From JAGPKI01 sp052034135 (lineage in GTDB: Bacteria > Caldisericota > Caldisericia > UBA6126 > JAGPKI01), in the NCBI GenBank assembly GCA_052034135.1, contig JBPOJC010000019.1, positions 1-45,163 on the forward strand: a DNA stretch of 45,163 bases, written 5' to 3'. The notes beneath the pieces are model-generated. The model had not been told where the DNA came from, ran no database searches, and worked only from the letters and a program-made list of their open reading frames with translations. The position numbers and the translations under genes are program-made. How positions within the stretch are numbered: position 1 is the first letter of the stretch; each line of letters begins with the position of its first letter. Shown piece by piece: positions 1-7,411 of this stretch.

Positions 1-1124
1 TAACTGCTGCTATAACAAAAGTTTTATCTTCTCTTGGAAGAACTCAAGCTAAGTCATTCTATGAGATAGATAATGCTCCAGAAGAAAGAGCAAGAGGTGT
101 TACTATAAATGTTCACCATGCAGAATATGAAACAGAGAATAGACATTATGCTCATATAGATTGCCCTGGTCATGCTGACTACATAAAGAACATGATAACT
201 GGTGCAGCACAAATGGATGGAGCAATTCTTGTTGTTTCTGCTGTTGATGGTCCAATGCCCCAAACAAGAGAGCATATTCTGCTTGCAAAACAGGTAAACG
301 TTCCAAGAATTGTTGTATTCCTTAACAAAATTGATGCAGTAGATGACCCAGAACTTATTGATCTTGTGGAAGAAGAAGTGAGAGACCTTCTAAAAAAGTA
401 TGGATTTCCTGGCGACGAAGTACCAGTTATAAGAGGTTCTGCGCTTAAAGCCTTAGAAGAGCAAGGAGACCTCTCAAGAAATAATCCAAATACTAAACCA
501 ATTTGGGATTTAGTTGATGCACTTGATAACTATATTCCTATTCCTGAAAGACCATCTGATAAACCATTCCTTATGCCTGTAGAAGATGTCTTTACAATAA
601 CAGGTAGAGGAACAGTTGTTACAGGTAGAATTGAAAGAGGAATAATTAAAGTAGGCGATGAGGCTGAAATAGTAGGTTTGTCTCGTGAGAGAAGAAAAAC
701 AGTAGTAACTGGTATAGAAATGTTTAGAAAAATTCTTGATGAAGGTCATCCAGGTGACAATGTTGGATTACTTCTCAGAGGTGTAGACCATTCTGAAGTA
801 GAAAGAGGTCAGGTCATAGCAAAACCAGGCTCAATTAACCCTCATACAAAATTTGATTCAGAAGTTTACATTCTCTCAAAAGAAGAAGGTGGAAGACATA
901 AAGCTTTCTTTACAGGTTATCGTCCGCAGTTCTATATAAGAACAACAGATGTTACTGGCGAAATACAATTACCAGAAGGAGTAGAAATGGCTATGCCTGG
1001 CGACAATGTAAAAATGACAGTTACTCTTATCTACCCTGTTGCCCTTGAAGAAGGACTTCGTTTTGCAATAAGAGAAGGCGGTAGAACAGTGGGAGCAGGC
1101 GTAGTAACTAAGATAATTGAATAA
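1..1124 (+). CDS. tuf: Elongation factor Tu (5'-truncated by window)
   Basis: EF-Tu, the GTPase that delivers aminoacyl-tRNA to the ribosomal A site. The reading frame is open from base 3, so the gene enters from the left. The first visible residues are TAAITKVLSSLG, which in EF-Tu directly follow the P-loop GHVDHGKTTL, so only about the first 25 residues are missing. Seen are the switch I region (ERARGVTI), G3 DCPGHADY, G4 NKID near base 344, and the domain 2 and 3 motifs (GRGTVVTGRIERG, RPQFYIRTTDVTG). The C-terminus is normal. Its position before rpmG, tRNA-Trp, secE and nusG is the common bacterial arrangement. The ATG at base 192 is internal, not the real start. Confidence 0.98.
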   Translation, partial: TAAITKVLSSLGRTQAKSFYEIDNAPEERARGVTINVHHAEYETENRHYAHIDCPGHADYIKNMITGAAQMDGAILVVSAVDGPMPQTREHILLAKQVNVPRIVVFLNKIDAVDDPELIDLVEEEVRDLLKKYGFPGDEVPVIRGSALKALEEQGDLSRNNPNTKPIWDLVDALDNYIPIPERPSDKPFLMPVEDVFTITGRGTVVTGRIERGIIKVGDEAEIVGLSRERRKTVVTGIEMFRKILDEGHPGDNVGLLLRGVDHSEVERGQVIAKPGSINPHTKFDSEVYILSKEEGGRHKAFFTGYRPQFYIRTTDVTGEIQLPEGVEMAMPGDNVKMTVTLIYPVALEEGLRFAIREGGRTVGAGVVTKIIE

Positions 1125-1161
1125 ATTAATTAATAGTAAAAAGAGGTATTATAGTTAGAAA

Positions 1162-1326
1162 ATGGCTAAGAGTAAAAATAGAGAAATAATTACGCTTGAA
1201 TGTAGTGCTTGCAAAAGAAGAAATTATACTACCACAAAAAATCGAAAAAATGATTCGGACAGGTTAAATATTAAAAAATATTGTAAGTTTTGCAGAAAAC
1301 ATATAGAGCATAAGGAGGTTAGATAG
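1162..1326 (+). CDS. rpmG: 50S ribosomal protein L33
   Basis: A 54-residue basic protein beginning MAKSKNREIITLECSACKRRNY and ending KHIEHKEVR. It has the L33 pattern with two CxxC pairs (CSAC and CKFC), so it is the zinc-binding form. A Shine-Dalgarno-like AAGAGG sits at about 1141-1146, rather far upstream. The stop codon TAG (1324-1326) overlaps the first two bases of the tRNA-Trp gene. Family, length and order (tuf, rpmG, trnW, secE, nusG) agree, so the call is firm although the gene is short. Confidence 0.95.
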   Translation: MAKSKNREIITLECSACKRRNYTTTKNRKNDSDRLNIKKYCKFCRKHIEHKEVR

Positions 1327-1397
1327 GCCCGTAGTTCAATTGGTAGAGCATCGGTCTCCAAAACCGAGTGTTGGGGGTTCGAGTCCCTCCGGGCCTG
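1325..1397 (+). tRNA. trnW: tRNA-Trp (anticodon CCA)
   Basis: A full cloverleaf of 73 nt: acceptor AGGCCCG pairs with CGGGCCT, D-arm GTTC/GAGC, anticodon stem TCGGT/ACCGA with loop CTCCAAA (anticodon CCA), T-arm GGGGG TTCGAGT CCCTC, and discriminator G. The 3' CCA is not encoded (GTTT follows), so the CCA end must be added after processing. The 5' end lies inside the rpmG stop codon and the 3' end is 10 nt before the secE ATG. Confidence 0.97.
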
Positions 1398-1407
1398 TTT
1401 GAATAAA

Positions 1408-1617
1408 ATGGCTAAACAAAGTAAAATTTCTGACTTTTTCAGAGATGTAAAAATTGAACTTTTTCAGAAAGTTACATGGCCATCAAGGAAAGTATTGTTA
1501 GAAGTAACAGGCGTTGTATTGATTTTTGTTATTATTTGGGCTGTTTTTGTTGGTGTCGTTGATTTTGTTTTTGCAAAGGCACTGGAAGCATTTCTTAATT
1601 TTGCAAAAGGCGGGTAG
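1408..1617 (+). CDS. secE: Preprotein translocase subunit SecE
   Basis: The small essential SecE subunit of the SecYEG channel, single-spanning type, 69 residues. It has the conserved cytoplasmic amphipathic stretch (FFRDVKIELFQKVTWPSRK, with the family hallmark V.WPS) followed by one hydrophobic span (about residues 28-52). I chose ATG at 1408. An in-frame TTG at 1399 is only two bases past the tRNA 3' end and is less likely. No Shine-Dalgarno exists upstream because the tRNA occupies that space. nusG follows after 15 bp, as usual. Confidence 0.93.
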   Translation: MAKQSKISDFFRDVKIELFQKVTWPSRKVLLEVTGVVLIFVIIWAVFVGVVDFVFAKALEAFLNFAKGG

Positions 1618-1632
1618 TTAGAGCTTTTAATT

Positions 1633-2199
1633 ATGTCTGAAATTAAAGAAGAAATTAAAGAAGAAAAAACAAGAAACAATATTAATTGGTATCTCGTAAG
1701 TGTTTACTCTGGCTATGAGGATAAAGTAAAAAAGAATCTTTTGCAGAAAATAAAATCGCTTGGGAAAGAAGACAAAATATTGAGAATAGAGGTGCCTATT
1801 GATTATCAGGTAAGACTTAAGAATGGTAAAAGAGAAGTTGTTCCAGAAAGAGTTTATCCTGGATATGTGTTAATTGAAATGATTTTGGACGATGAAACTT
1901 GGCTTATAATAAGAAATACCCCTTATGTTGTTGGGTTTGTAGGCAGTGAAGGTAAACCAACTCCGCTTAGTGATGAAGAGGTTAAGAAAATGTTACTAAG
2001 AGTGGGGGTCGACGAAGCTAAAGCTAAACTGAATTTTGACATCAATGATTCTGTAAAAATCGTTGGTGGCCCTTTTGATGGTATGATAGGTGTAGTTGAA
2101 GAGATTAATAAAGAAACCGAGAAAGCAAAGGTTCGATTAATGCTGTTTGGGCGTGATATGCCCGTGGAATTAGATTTTGTTAATATTGATAAAATATAA
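1633..2199 (+). CDS. nusG: Transcription termination/antitermination protein NusG
   Basis: NusG couples RNA polymerase with Rho, the ribosome or antitermination complexes. The 188 residues contain the NGN domain (about 18-120; WYLVSVYSGYEDKV, RVYPGYVLIEM, RNTPYVVGFVG) and a C-terminal KOW domain (about 135-175; VKIVGGPFDGMIGVVEEI). A charged N-terminal extension of about 15 residues (KEEIKEEKTRNN) precedes the NGN core. There is no clear ribosome-binding site before the ATG, and secE ends 15 bp upstream, so translation may be coupled. It sits in the secE-nusG-rplK-rplA order. Confidence 0.97.
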   Translation: MSEIKEEIKEEKTRNNINWYLVSVYSGYEDKVKKNLLQKIKSLGKEDKILRIEVPIDYQVRLKNGKREVVPERVYPGYVLIEMILDDETWLIIRNTPYVVGFVGSEGKPTPLSDEEVKKMLLRVGVDEAKAKLNFDINDSVKIVGGPFDGMIGVVEEINKETEKAKVRLMLFGRDMPVELDFVNIDKI

Positions 2200-2229
2200 T
2201 AAAAACATAAAAAGAGGTGTAATTAATTA

Positions 2230-2649
2230 ATGGCTAAAAAAATTACCGGAATAGTAAAATTGCAAATTCCTGCGGGACAAGCAACGCCGGCACCACCAGT
2301 TGGTCCTGCGTTAGGCCAAAAGGGTATAAATATTATGCAGTTTTGTAAAGAATTTAATGACAGAACTAAAGATCAACAAGGTATTATTGTACCAGTTGTT
2401 ATCACTGTTTATCATGATAGGTCATTTGATTTTATTGTAAAAACCCCACCAGTATCTGCTTTAATAAAGAAAGAATTAAAGATTGAAAAAGCATCGGGTG
2501 ACCCATTAAGGAAAAAGATAGGCAGGTTATCTAAAGAACAAGTTTTAAGAATTGCAAATATAAAGATGAAAGATTTAAATACACTTGATTTAGAAGCAGC
2601 AACAAAAATGGTTGCAGGCACTGCTAAATCTATGGGAATAGAGGTTTAG
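2230..2649 (+). CDS. rplK: 50S ribosomal protein L11
   Basis: L11 forms the GTPase-associated centre with 23S rRNA and L10/L12. The 139 residues match the family in length and sequence: KLQIPAGQATPAPPVGPALG near the N-terminus, the proline-rich linker KTPPVSALIKKE, and the C-terminal RNA-binding domain ending GTAKSMGIEV. An AAGAGGTG ribosome-binding sequence lies at about 2211-2218. rplA follows after 30 bp. Confidence 0.98.
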   Translation: MAKKITGIVKLQIPAGQATPAPPVGPALGQKGINIMQFCKEFNDRTKDQQGIIVPVVITVYHDRSFDFIVKTPPVSALIKKELKIEKASGDPLRKKIGRLSKEQVLRIANIKMKDLNTLDLEAATKMVAGTAKSMGIEV

Positions 2650-2679
2650 TCTTTCAATTGGTGAAGGAGCAATAAAAGA

Positions 2680-3378
2680 ATGAGTGGTAAGAAATATTTA
2701 GAAGCTTTGAAGCTTATTGAAAACAGAGAATATGATCTAGATGAGGCATTGGATCTTTTACCTAAAATCAAAACAGCAAAATTTGATGAGACAGTTGAAG
2801 TGTCTCTGTTGCTTGGTGTAGACCCAAAACAATCAGATCAGAATGTTAGAGGTGTCGTTAACCTGCCATCAGGAACAGGTAAAAGTGTTAAAGTTTTAGT
2901 TTTTGCAAAGGGAGAAAAAGCAAAAGAAGCCCAAGAAGCTAATGCTGACTATGTTGGTGCAGATGACTTAGCCAAAAAAATTGAAGACGGCTGGCTTGAT
3001 TTTGATGTAGTTATTGCTACACCAGATTGTATGGATGTTGTTGGAAAGTTAGGTAAAATTCTTGGTCCACGCGGTTTAATGCCTAACCCAAAATTAGGCA
3101 CCGTTACAAATGACATAGCAAAAACTATTAAAGACGCAAAGGCTGGAAGAATAGAATTTAGGGTTGATAAATTTGGTAATATTCATGCACCAGCTGGAAA
3201 ATCTTCTTTTAATAAAGAAGATTTAGCAAAAAATATTTATGCTTTAATAGAAGCGATTATACGTGCAAAGCCACCAAGTGCAAAAGGGCAATATATTAGG
3301 CAAGTTTTCCTTAGTTTGACAATGAGTCCTTCTATAAAGCTTAATGTTAATAAATTACTTAAATCATTGAAAAATTAA
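2680..3378 (+). CDS. rplA: 50S ribosomal protein L1
   Basis: L1 builds the mobile stalk at the ribosomal E site and in many bacteria represses its own rplKA message. The 232 residues have normal length and show the family core LGPRGLMPNPKLGTV, the start KKYLEALKLIENREYDLDEA, and the C-terminal segment GQYIRQVFLSLTMSPSI. GGTGAAGGAGC upstream (about 2660-2670) supplies the ribosome-binding site. The L10 leader begins immediately downstream. Confidence 0.98.
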   Translation: MSGKKYLEALKLIENREYDLDEALDLLPKIKTAKFDETVEVSLLLGVDPKQSDQNVRGVVNLPSGTGKSVKVLVFAKGEKAKEAQEANADYVGADDLAKKIEDGWLDFDVVIATPDCMDVVGKLGKILGPRGLMPNPKLGTVTNDIAKTIKDAKAGRIEFRVDKFGNIHAPAGKSSFNKEDLAKNIYALIEAIIRAKPPSAKGQYIRQVFLSLTMSPSIKLNVNKLLKSLKN

Positions 3379-3385
3379 ATTATTA

Positions 3386-3546
3386 CTTTTCCCTAAGAAA
3401 TTGAGTATTCTTAAAGGAGTTTAATTCGCTTAAATAAAAAAGCGAACTCATCGAGGGAAAGCAATTATAAAGTTTATTAGATTTCACTTTAGAGTTTAAA
3501 TTGCCTTCCCTTTTTGAAAGGTTTTTTAGGGAAGGCAATTTTTTTT
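3386..3546 (+). promoter_or_regulatory. L10 leader (autoregulatory 5' UTR of rplJL)
   Basis: The 182-bp rplA-rplJ gap folds into a set of competing helices. CTTTTCCCT (3386-3394) can pair with AGGGAAAG (3454-3461). GGGAAAGCAATT (3455-3466) can alternatively pair with AATTGCCTTCCC (3499-3510), which is also the 5' arm of a terminator hairpin. Inside lies a hairpin TTCGCTT (3425-3431)/AAGCGAA (3440-3446) with a kink-turn-like internal loop between GAG and CTC. This fits the known L10 leader family, in which the L10-L12 complex binds its own leader. That ligand control is inferred from family knowledge. Confidence 0.8.
3499..3546 (+). terminator. Intrinsic terminator/attenuator before rplJ
   Basis: A perfect 13-bp stem, AATTGCCTTCCCT (3499-3511) with AGGGAAGGCAATT (3528-3540), is followed by a run of eight T (3539-3546) just before the rplJ ribosome-binding site. 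It would end transcription unless its 5' arm is captured by 3455-3466, so it acts as the expression switch of the L10 leader. Confidence 0.8.
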
Positions 3547-3560
3547 GAAAGGAGGTAAAT

Positions 3561-4097
3561 TTGCTTACTCGTACTGAGAAAGAAAAATTAATTGAAGAAA
3601 TTTCGGAATTATGGGAGAATTCAAAAGGTATTGTTTTCTATAATTTCGAGAAAATGCAAGCTAATGAAGCTGTTGAATTCAGAAAGGAAATAAAGAATTC
3701 TAATTTAAGAGCTTCTGTTTTGAAAAACACTCTATTGAAAAAAGGAGCCGAAAATGCTGGTATTGAAATTACTGAAAAAGAAAAAGGTATCTTTTTACGA
3801 CAAACCGGCATAGTTTATTCTTCCGAAGATCCTTTAGTTCCTTGTAGAGTTATTTATAGCTTTTTTAGAAAAAGCGGCAAACCAGTTATCAAGGGCGGAT
3901 ATATTGATGGAAGATTTTTAAGCCCGAACGATGTTTTTGAATTAGCTGAAATACCATCTAAAGAAGCTGTTTATCAAAGATTAGCTTCTACTCTAAATGC
4001 ACCAGTAGGTAAACTTGCTGTTGCATTAAATGCAATTCTATCAAAATTAGTTTATGCAATTAATGAAGTAAAAATTAAAAAAGAAAAAAATAATTAA
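3561..4097 (+). CDS. rplJ: 50S ribosomal protein L10
   Basis: L10 anchors the L7/L12 dimers to the ribosome stalk base. The 178 residues show the family start (RTEKEKLIEEISELWENSKG), the central LRASVLKNTLLKKG, and the C-terminal helix region VGKLAVALNAILSKLV that carries L12 dimers. The start is TTG at 3561, set by a strong AAAGGAGGT at 3548-3556. No ATG lies near this site. The gene is controlled by the leader just upstream and is followed by rplL after 16 bp. Confidence 0.97.
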   Translation: MLTRTEKEKLIEEISELWENSKGIVFYNFEKMQANEAVEFRKEIKNSNLRASVLKNTLLKKGAENAGIEITEKEKGIFLRQTGIVYSSEDPLVPCRVIYSFFRKSGKPVIKGGYIDGRFLSPNDVFELAEIPSKEAVYQRLASTLNAPVGKLAVALNAILSKLVYAINEVKIKKEKNN

Positions 4098-4113
4098 TGG
4101 GAGGAATATTAAA

Positions 4114-4494
4114 ATGAATAAAGAAGAAATAATAAATGAAATTGAAAAAATGTCAGTTTTAGACTTAGTTGAGTTAATCAAAGCTATTGAGGAGAGGTTT
4201 GGGGTATCTGCCCAAATGCCTATGGCTTTTGCTCCACAATCTGGACCATTACAAGCAGCAGGAGCCGCACAGGAGGCTGCCAAAACTGAATTTGATGTAG
4301 TTTTAACCGATGCTGGTTCACAAAAAATACAGGTAATTAAAGTAGTCCGCGAAATTACAGGCTTGGGTCTTAAGGAAGCAAAAGAACTTGTTGATAGCGC
4401 TCCAAAAGCCATTAAAGAAAAAGTAAGCGAAAAAGAGGCTAACGATATTAAAGATAAATTAGTTAGTGCTGGCGCAACAGTGGAAATAAGATAA
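4114..4494 (+). CDS. rplL: 50S ribosomal protein L7/L12
   Basis: L7/L12 is the multi-copy stalk protein that recruits translational GTPases. The 126 residues have an N-terminal dimerisation domain (VLDLVELIKAIEERFGV), an Ala/Pro/Gln hinge (about 37-55) and the conserved C-terminal domain (EFDVVLTDAGSQKIQVIKVVREITGLGLKEAK). GGGAGGA lies just upstream. In most bacteria rpoB comes next. Here it does not. Confidence 0.98.
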   Translation: MNKEEIINEIEKMSVLDLVELIKAIEERFGVSAQMPMAFAPQSGPLQAAGAAQEAAKTEFDVVLTDAGSQKIQVIKVVREITGLGLKEAKELVDSAPKAIKEKVSEKEANDIKDKLVSAGATVEIR

Positions 4495-4543
4495 AGAAAG
4501 TTGTAAATTTTAGTTTTTTGTTTTTAAATTTTGCTTTTGTGAG

Positions 4544-4571
4544 TTGAACTTTTATGTAAGGGAATTATTAT
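4544..4571 (+). promoter_or_regulatory. Candidate promoter after rplL
   Basis: TTGAAC (4544-4549), a 16-bp spacer and TATTAT (4566-4571) resemble a sigma-70-type promoter in the 115-bp rplL/radical SAM gap. TATATT (4569-4574) is an alternative -10. It would start transcription about 30 bp before the radical SAM gene and separate it from the ribosomal operon. Sequence match only. Confidence 0.45.
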
Positions 4572-4609
4572 ATTAGGTAATTAATTTTATTTTTGGAGGT
4601 GAGATAATA

Positions 4610-5992
4610 TTGGTTAACTTAAGTAATGGTTGGAGGCGTTTTTTAGTTTCGCGTGTAATTGATTATCTTGTTTCTAATCCGAAGAAGAACTTGCCTCGAG
4701 CACTGAATATTGCCAAGATGTTAGCTTTTGGCGATCAGAAAAAAACAGTCCAGAATGTAATTGATATGTATAATAATCCAAACCATGCTTGTCCGAAGTA
4801 CTTTGACAAAATTTTTACAAACATAAACAGAAACTTTATTATAAAGGCTTTTACTAATTTTCTTGTAAACGCTACATGGGATGGCGATCGTAAAAGAAAA
4901 CAGATAGAGAAAAAAGAAGGAATTCACGTACCCTACTTCCTTCTCATTGACCCAACAGAGAAATGTAATCTCAAGTGCGAGGGTTGTTGGGCAGGTAATT
5001 ATGAACAGGCTGCAACAATGGATAAAGAGCTTTTTTCTTCTATTTTAGATCAAGCAAGGGATTTAGGGATTTATTTCATTACTATTTCTGGTGGAGAACC
5101 ATTTATGTATCCTTATCTACTTGATGTCCTTGAAGAGAAAAACGACATGGTTTTTCAAATTTATACTAATGGCACTTTTTTTGATGAAAAAGTTGTCCAA
5201 AGAATAGCAAAAATGGGTAATGTTTTTCCAGCTATTAGTATTGAAGGATTTGAAGAGAGGACAGATGCACGTAGAGGTAAGGGGATTTTTAAGAGACTAA
5301 TGAATAATATTGACGTATTGAGGAAATGGAAAGTTCCATTTGGATTTTCAGTTACTGTTACAAGAGACAACATTGATGAAGTTTCGAGTGAAGAGTTTGT
5401 AGATTTTATGGACAAAAAAGGTGCATTTTTATGCTGGTATTTTATGTATGTACCTATTGGAAGAAATCCTAATTTTAAGATGATGCTTACGCCCGAGCAA
5501 AGAAAAGAGTTTTTTGAAAAAATCAGTTATTATAGAAGAGTTAAACCAATAGTTTTAGCAGATTTCTGGAATGACGGTGAAGCAGTTTCAGGGTGTATAA
5601 GCAGTGGCAGGAGATATCTTCATATAAATGCAAAAGGTGATGTGGAGCCCTGTGCGTTTGTTCATTTTGCTGTTGACAACATTAAAGATAAGAGTCTTAA
5701 GGAATGCTTAAATTCTGACTTCTTGAGATTTTTGCAATCCAAAATACCTTTTTCTGATAATTTAAGAAGACCATGCATGATTATTGATAATCCGTGGGTA
5801 TTAAGAGAAGCTGTTCAAAAATATAATGCTCGTCCTACTTGTGGAGAAGCTGACGATATCCTTGATGAGCTTAAAGATTCAATTGATAATTATGCATATT
5901 CATGGCAGAAAGTAGCAGATGAAATTTGGAATGCAAAAAAGCAGCAAACTGCTGATAAGGATAAGGACTTAGTTACGAGTGTGAAAAATTAG
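4610..5992 (+). CDS. Radical SAM enzyme with SPASM-like C-terminus
   Basis: The 460-residue protein carries the radical SAM cluster motif CNLKCEGC (CX3CX2C, about residues 118-125), followed by GGEP (about 163-166) and the rest of a TIM-barrel core. Downstream Cys residues in a SPASM-like region (GCISSGRRYLHINAKGDVEPC, then RRPCM and PTCGE) could bind an extra Fe-S cluster. About 100 residues precede the radical SAM core. The family, widespread in anaerobic Firmicutes-like bacteria, is familiar to me by conserved phrases (SIEGFEERTDARRGKG, WYFMYVPIG), but I know no proven substrate. The start is TTG at 4610, set by GGAGGTGA (4595-4602). The following gene is a membrane methyltransferase-like protein, so lipid or membrane-cofactor chemistry is possible. 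That is inference. Confidence 0.9.
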   Translation: MVNLSNGWRRFLVSRVIDYLVSNPKKNLPRALNIAKMLAFGDQKKTVQNVIDMYNNPNHACPKYFDKIFTNINRNFIIKAFTNFLVNATWDGDRKRKQIEKKEGIHVPYFLLIDPTEKCNLKCEGCWAGNYEQAATMDKELFSSILDQARDLGIYFITISGGEPFMYPYLLDVLEEKNDMVFQIYTNGTFFDEKVVQRIAKMGNVFPAISIEGFEERTDARRGKGIFKRLMNNIDVLRKWKVPFGFSVTVTRDNIDEVSSEEFVDFMDKKGAFLCWYFMYVPIGRNPNFKMMLTPEQRKEFFEKISYYRRVKPIVLADFWNDGEAVSGCISSGRRYLHINAKGDVEPCAFVHFAVDNIKDKSLKECLNSDFLRFLQSKIPFSDNLRRPCMIIDNPWVLREAVQKYNARPTCGEADDILDELKDSIDNYAYSWQKVADEIWNAKKQQTADKDKDLVTSVKN

Positions 5993-6038
5993 CATTTTTT
6001 TCCTAATATGTGGAATAAGTAGTTTTATTGCATACTTT

Positions 6039-6509
6039 TTGGCTGATTACGTTGAGTATAAAGGAAAGTTTCTAAATTACAGTAAGTTTTTAAGTCACAG
6101 TAGTGTAATATTACTACTTATTTCAGTAACAGGATTTGTTGTTTTTTCACCTAAATGGAACATTCCTTTATTTGTAAAATTGATTTTTTCAGTTCTTAGT
6201 ATTATTGCGTTTATATATCTATATAGAGCATTATTCATTGAAGTTGCTTTTTATAAAGATGCGAAAGAAAAAATAATAAAAACTGGAAGTTATAAGTTTT
6301 GCAGACATCCAGGAGTGTCACTACTTTTACTACTGTTAATTTTCTTATCTCTATCAAGTGGTTCTATCTATTTATTTTATTGTGCATTTTTGTTTTCTAC
6401 TTTAAATTTTTTTGTTGCATTGTTCGAGGACAAAATATTTCTTCCCCATAAATTTAAAGAATATGAAGAATACAGGAAAAACACTCCTTTTTTATTTCCA
6501 AAATTATGA
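6039..6509 (+). CDS. Isoprenylcysteine/PEMT-like membrane methyltransferase
   Basis: About 156 residues with four or more hydrophobic spans (about 20-35, 44-66, 88-108, 112-128). The C-terminal half has the signature of the ICMT/phospholipid N-methyltransferase-like family: FCRHPG (equivalent of the RHPxYxG SAM-binding motif), then an acidic FEDK and F..YEEYRKNTPFLFP. Such enzymes methylate membrane-embedded substrates using S-adenosylmethionine. The start is uncertain: TTG at 6039 lacks a ribosome-binding site, and ATT at 6027 is an in-frame alternative. It begins 46 bp after the radical SAM gene and is probably co-transcribed with it. Confidence 0.75.
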   Translation: MADYVEYKGKFLNYSKFLSHSSVILLLISVTGFVVFSPKWNIPLFVKLIFSVLSIIAFIYLYRALFIEVAFYKDAKEKIIKTGSYKFCRHPGVSLLLLLLIFLSLSSGSIYLFYCAFLFSTLNFFVALFEDKIFLPHKFKEYEEYRKNTPFLFPKL

Positions 6510-6536
6510 GTGTATTGGAGTTAGCAGGTTTAAAAA

Positions 6537-7271
6537 ATGATTATTGCAGTAATTTCAGATATACATGCCAATTTAGAAGCTTTAACAGTAGCGATTAATT
6601 TTATCTTAGAAAGAAATGCATCCAAGATATTGTGTTGTGGCGATATTGTTGGATATGGGCCTGATCCTTCAGCTTGCATTAATCTTCTAAGGAGATACGA
6701 TTTTAAATCAGTTTATGGAAATCACGATAAAGCAATTTTAAAAGATTTTATTGGAATCTATTTCAATGAAGATGCCCTTGTTGCACTAAATATTCAGAAG
6801 AATTTGATTGATGCAGAACAAAATAAATTCATAAGGAAACTTCCATTTACAATTTTAGAAGACGATTACATATTGACTCATAGTTTTTTAAGTAAGCAAG
6901 ATCCTTACAAATACGTTCTTGATGAAAGGACAGCTTTAGAAAATATGGCTCTCACAAAAAAGCAGATATTATTTATAGGACACTCTCATATTCCTGCATG
7001 CATAGTTTTCGAAGGAGAACAAATTAAATTTATAAATGCTTTTAATGGGCTTCGTGTGAATGTCGAAAAAGGTAAAAGATATTTGATTAATGTTGGCAGC
7101 GTTGGGCAACCAAGGGATGGTAACCCTAAATTGTCAGTTTGCTTGTATGATACTGAAAATAATTTAATCGAGATTGTAAGGCTTCCCTATAAATTTGATT
7201 TAACAATGAAAAAAATGATAGATTTAGGATTTCCCAAGAATCTTTATAAACGTTTAAGTTTAGGGCTATAA
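6537..7271 (+). CDS. Metallophosphoesterase (calcineurin-like, Metallophos_2)
   Basis: A 244-residue cytoplasmic phosphoesterase with the ordered dimetal motifs: SDIHANLEAL (about 7-16), GDIVGYGPDP (about 35-44), GNHD (about 61-64), H of LTHS, and GHSH (about 143-146). The C-terminal LINVGSVGQPRDG is typical of the branch related to YfcE and diadenosine tetraphosphatase-like proteins. The substrate cannot be told from sequence. The ATG at 6537 is 27 bp after the methyltransferase-like gene and lacks a strong ribosome-binding site. Confidence 0.9.
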   Translation: MIIAVISDIHANLEALTVAINFILERNASKILCCGDIVGYGPDPSACINLLRRYDFKSVYGNHDKAILKDFIGIYFNEDALVALNIQKNLIDAEQNKFIRKLPFTILEDDYILTHSFLSKQDPYKYVLDERTALENMALTKKQILFIGHSHIPACIVFEGEQIKFINAFNGLRVNVEKGKRYLINVGSVGQPRDGNPKLSVCLYDTENNLIEIVRLPYKFDLTMKKMIDLGFPKNLYKRLSLGL

Positions 7272-7341
7272 AAATTTGTAACCTTTTTAACATTTTTAAG
7301 GTATTTATATATGAATACATTACCCTTCTTAAAGTAGAGTC

Positions 7342-7411
7342 AAAGAAGAGTAAGCTCTTATTTGTGAGTTGTATCAGAGGTATTAAAGGAGCTTGCTCTT
7401 CTTTACTTTTT
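7342..7411 (+). terminator. Terminator hairpin between convergent genes
   Basis: A 16-bp inverted repeat (7342-7357 with 7389-7404, one G-T wobble) has a 31-nt loop and is followed by a T-rich tract CTTTTTT (7406-7412). It sits between the + strand phosphoesterase and the - strand dprA and covers the dprA stop codon. The long loop lowers confidence in efficient termination. Confidence 0.6.

Noticed and set aside
192..1124. tuf starting at the ATG at 192
   Set aside because: The same frame is open to the left edge and encodes conserved EF-Tu residues before 192, so the gene is cut by the window rather than short.
4047..4412. 121-codon minus-strand frame over rplL
   Set aside because: It is a mirror of the rplL coding sequence with no ribosome-binding site and no recognisable motif.
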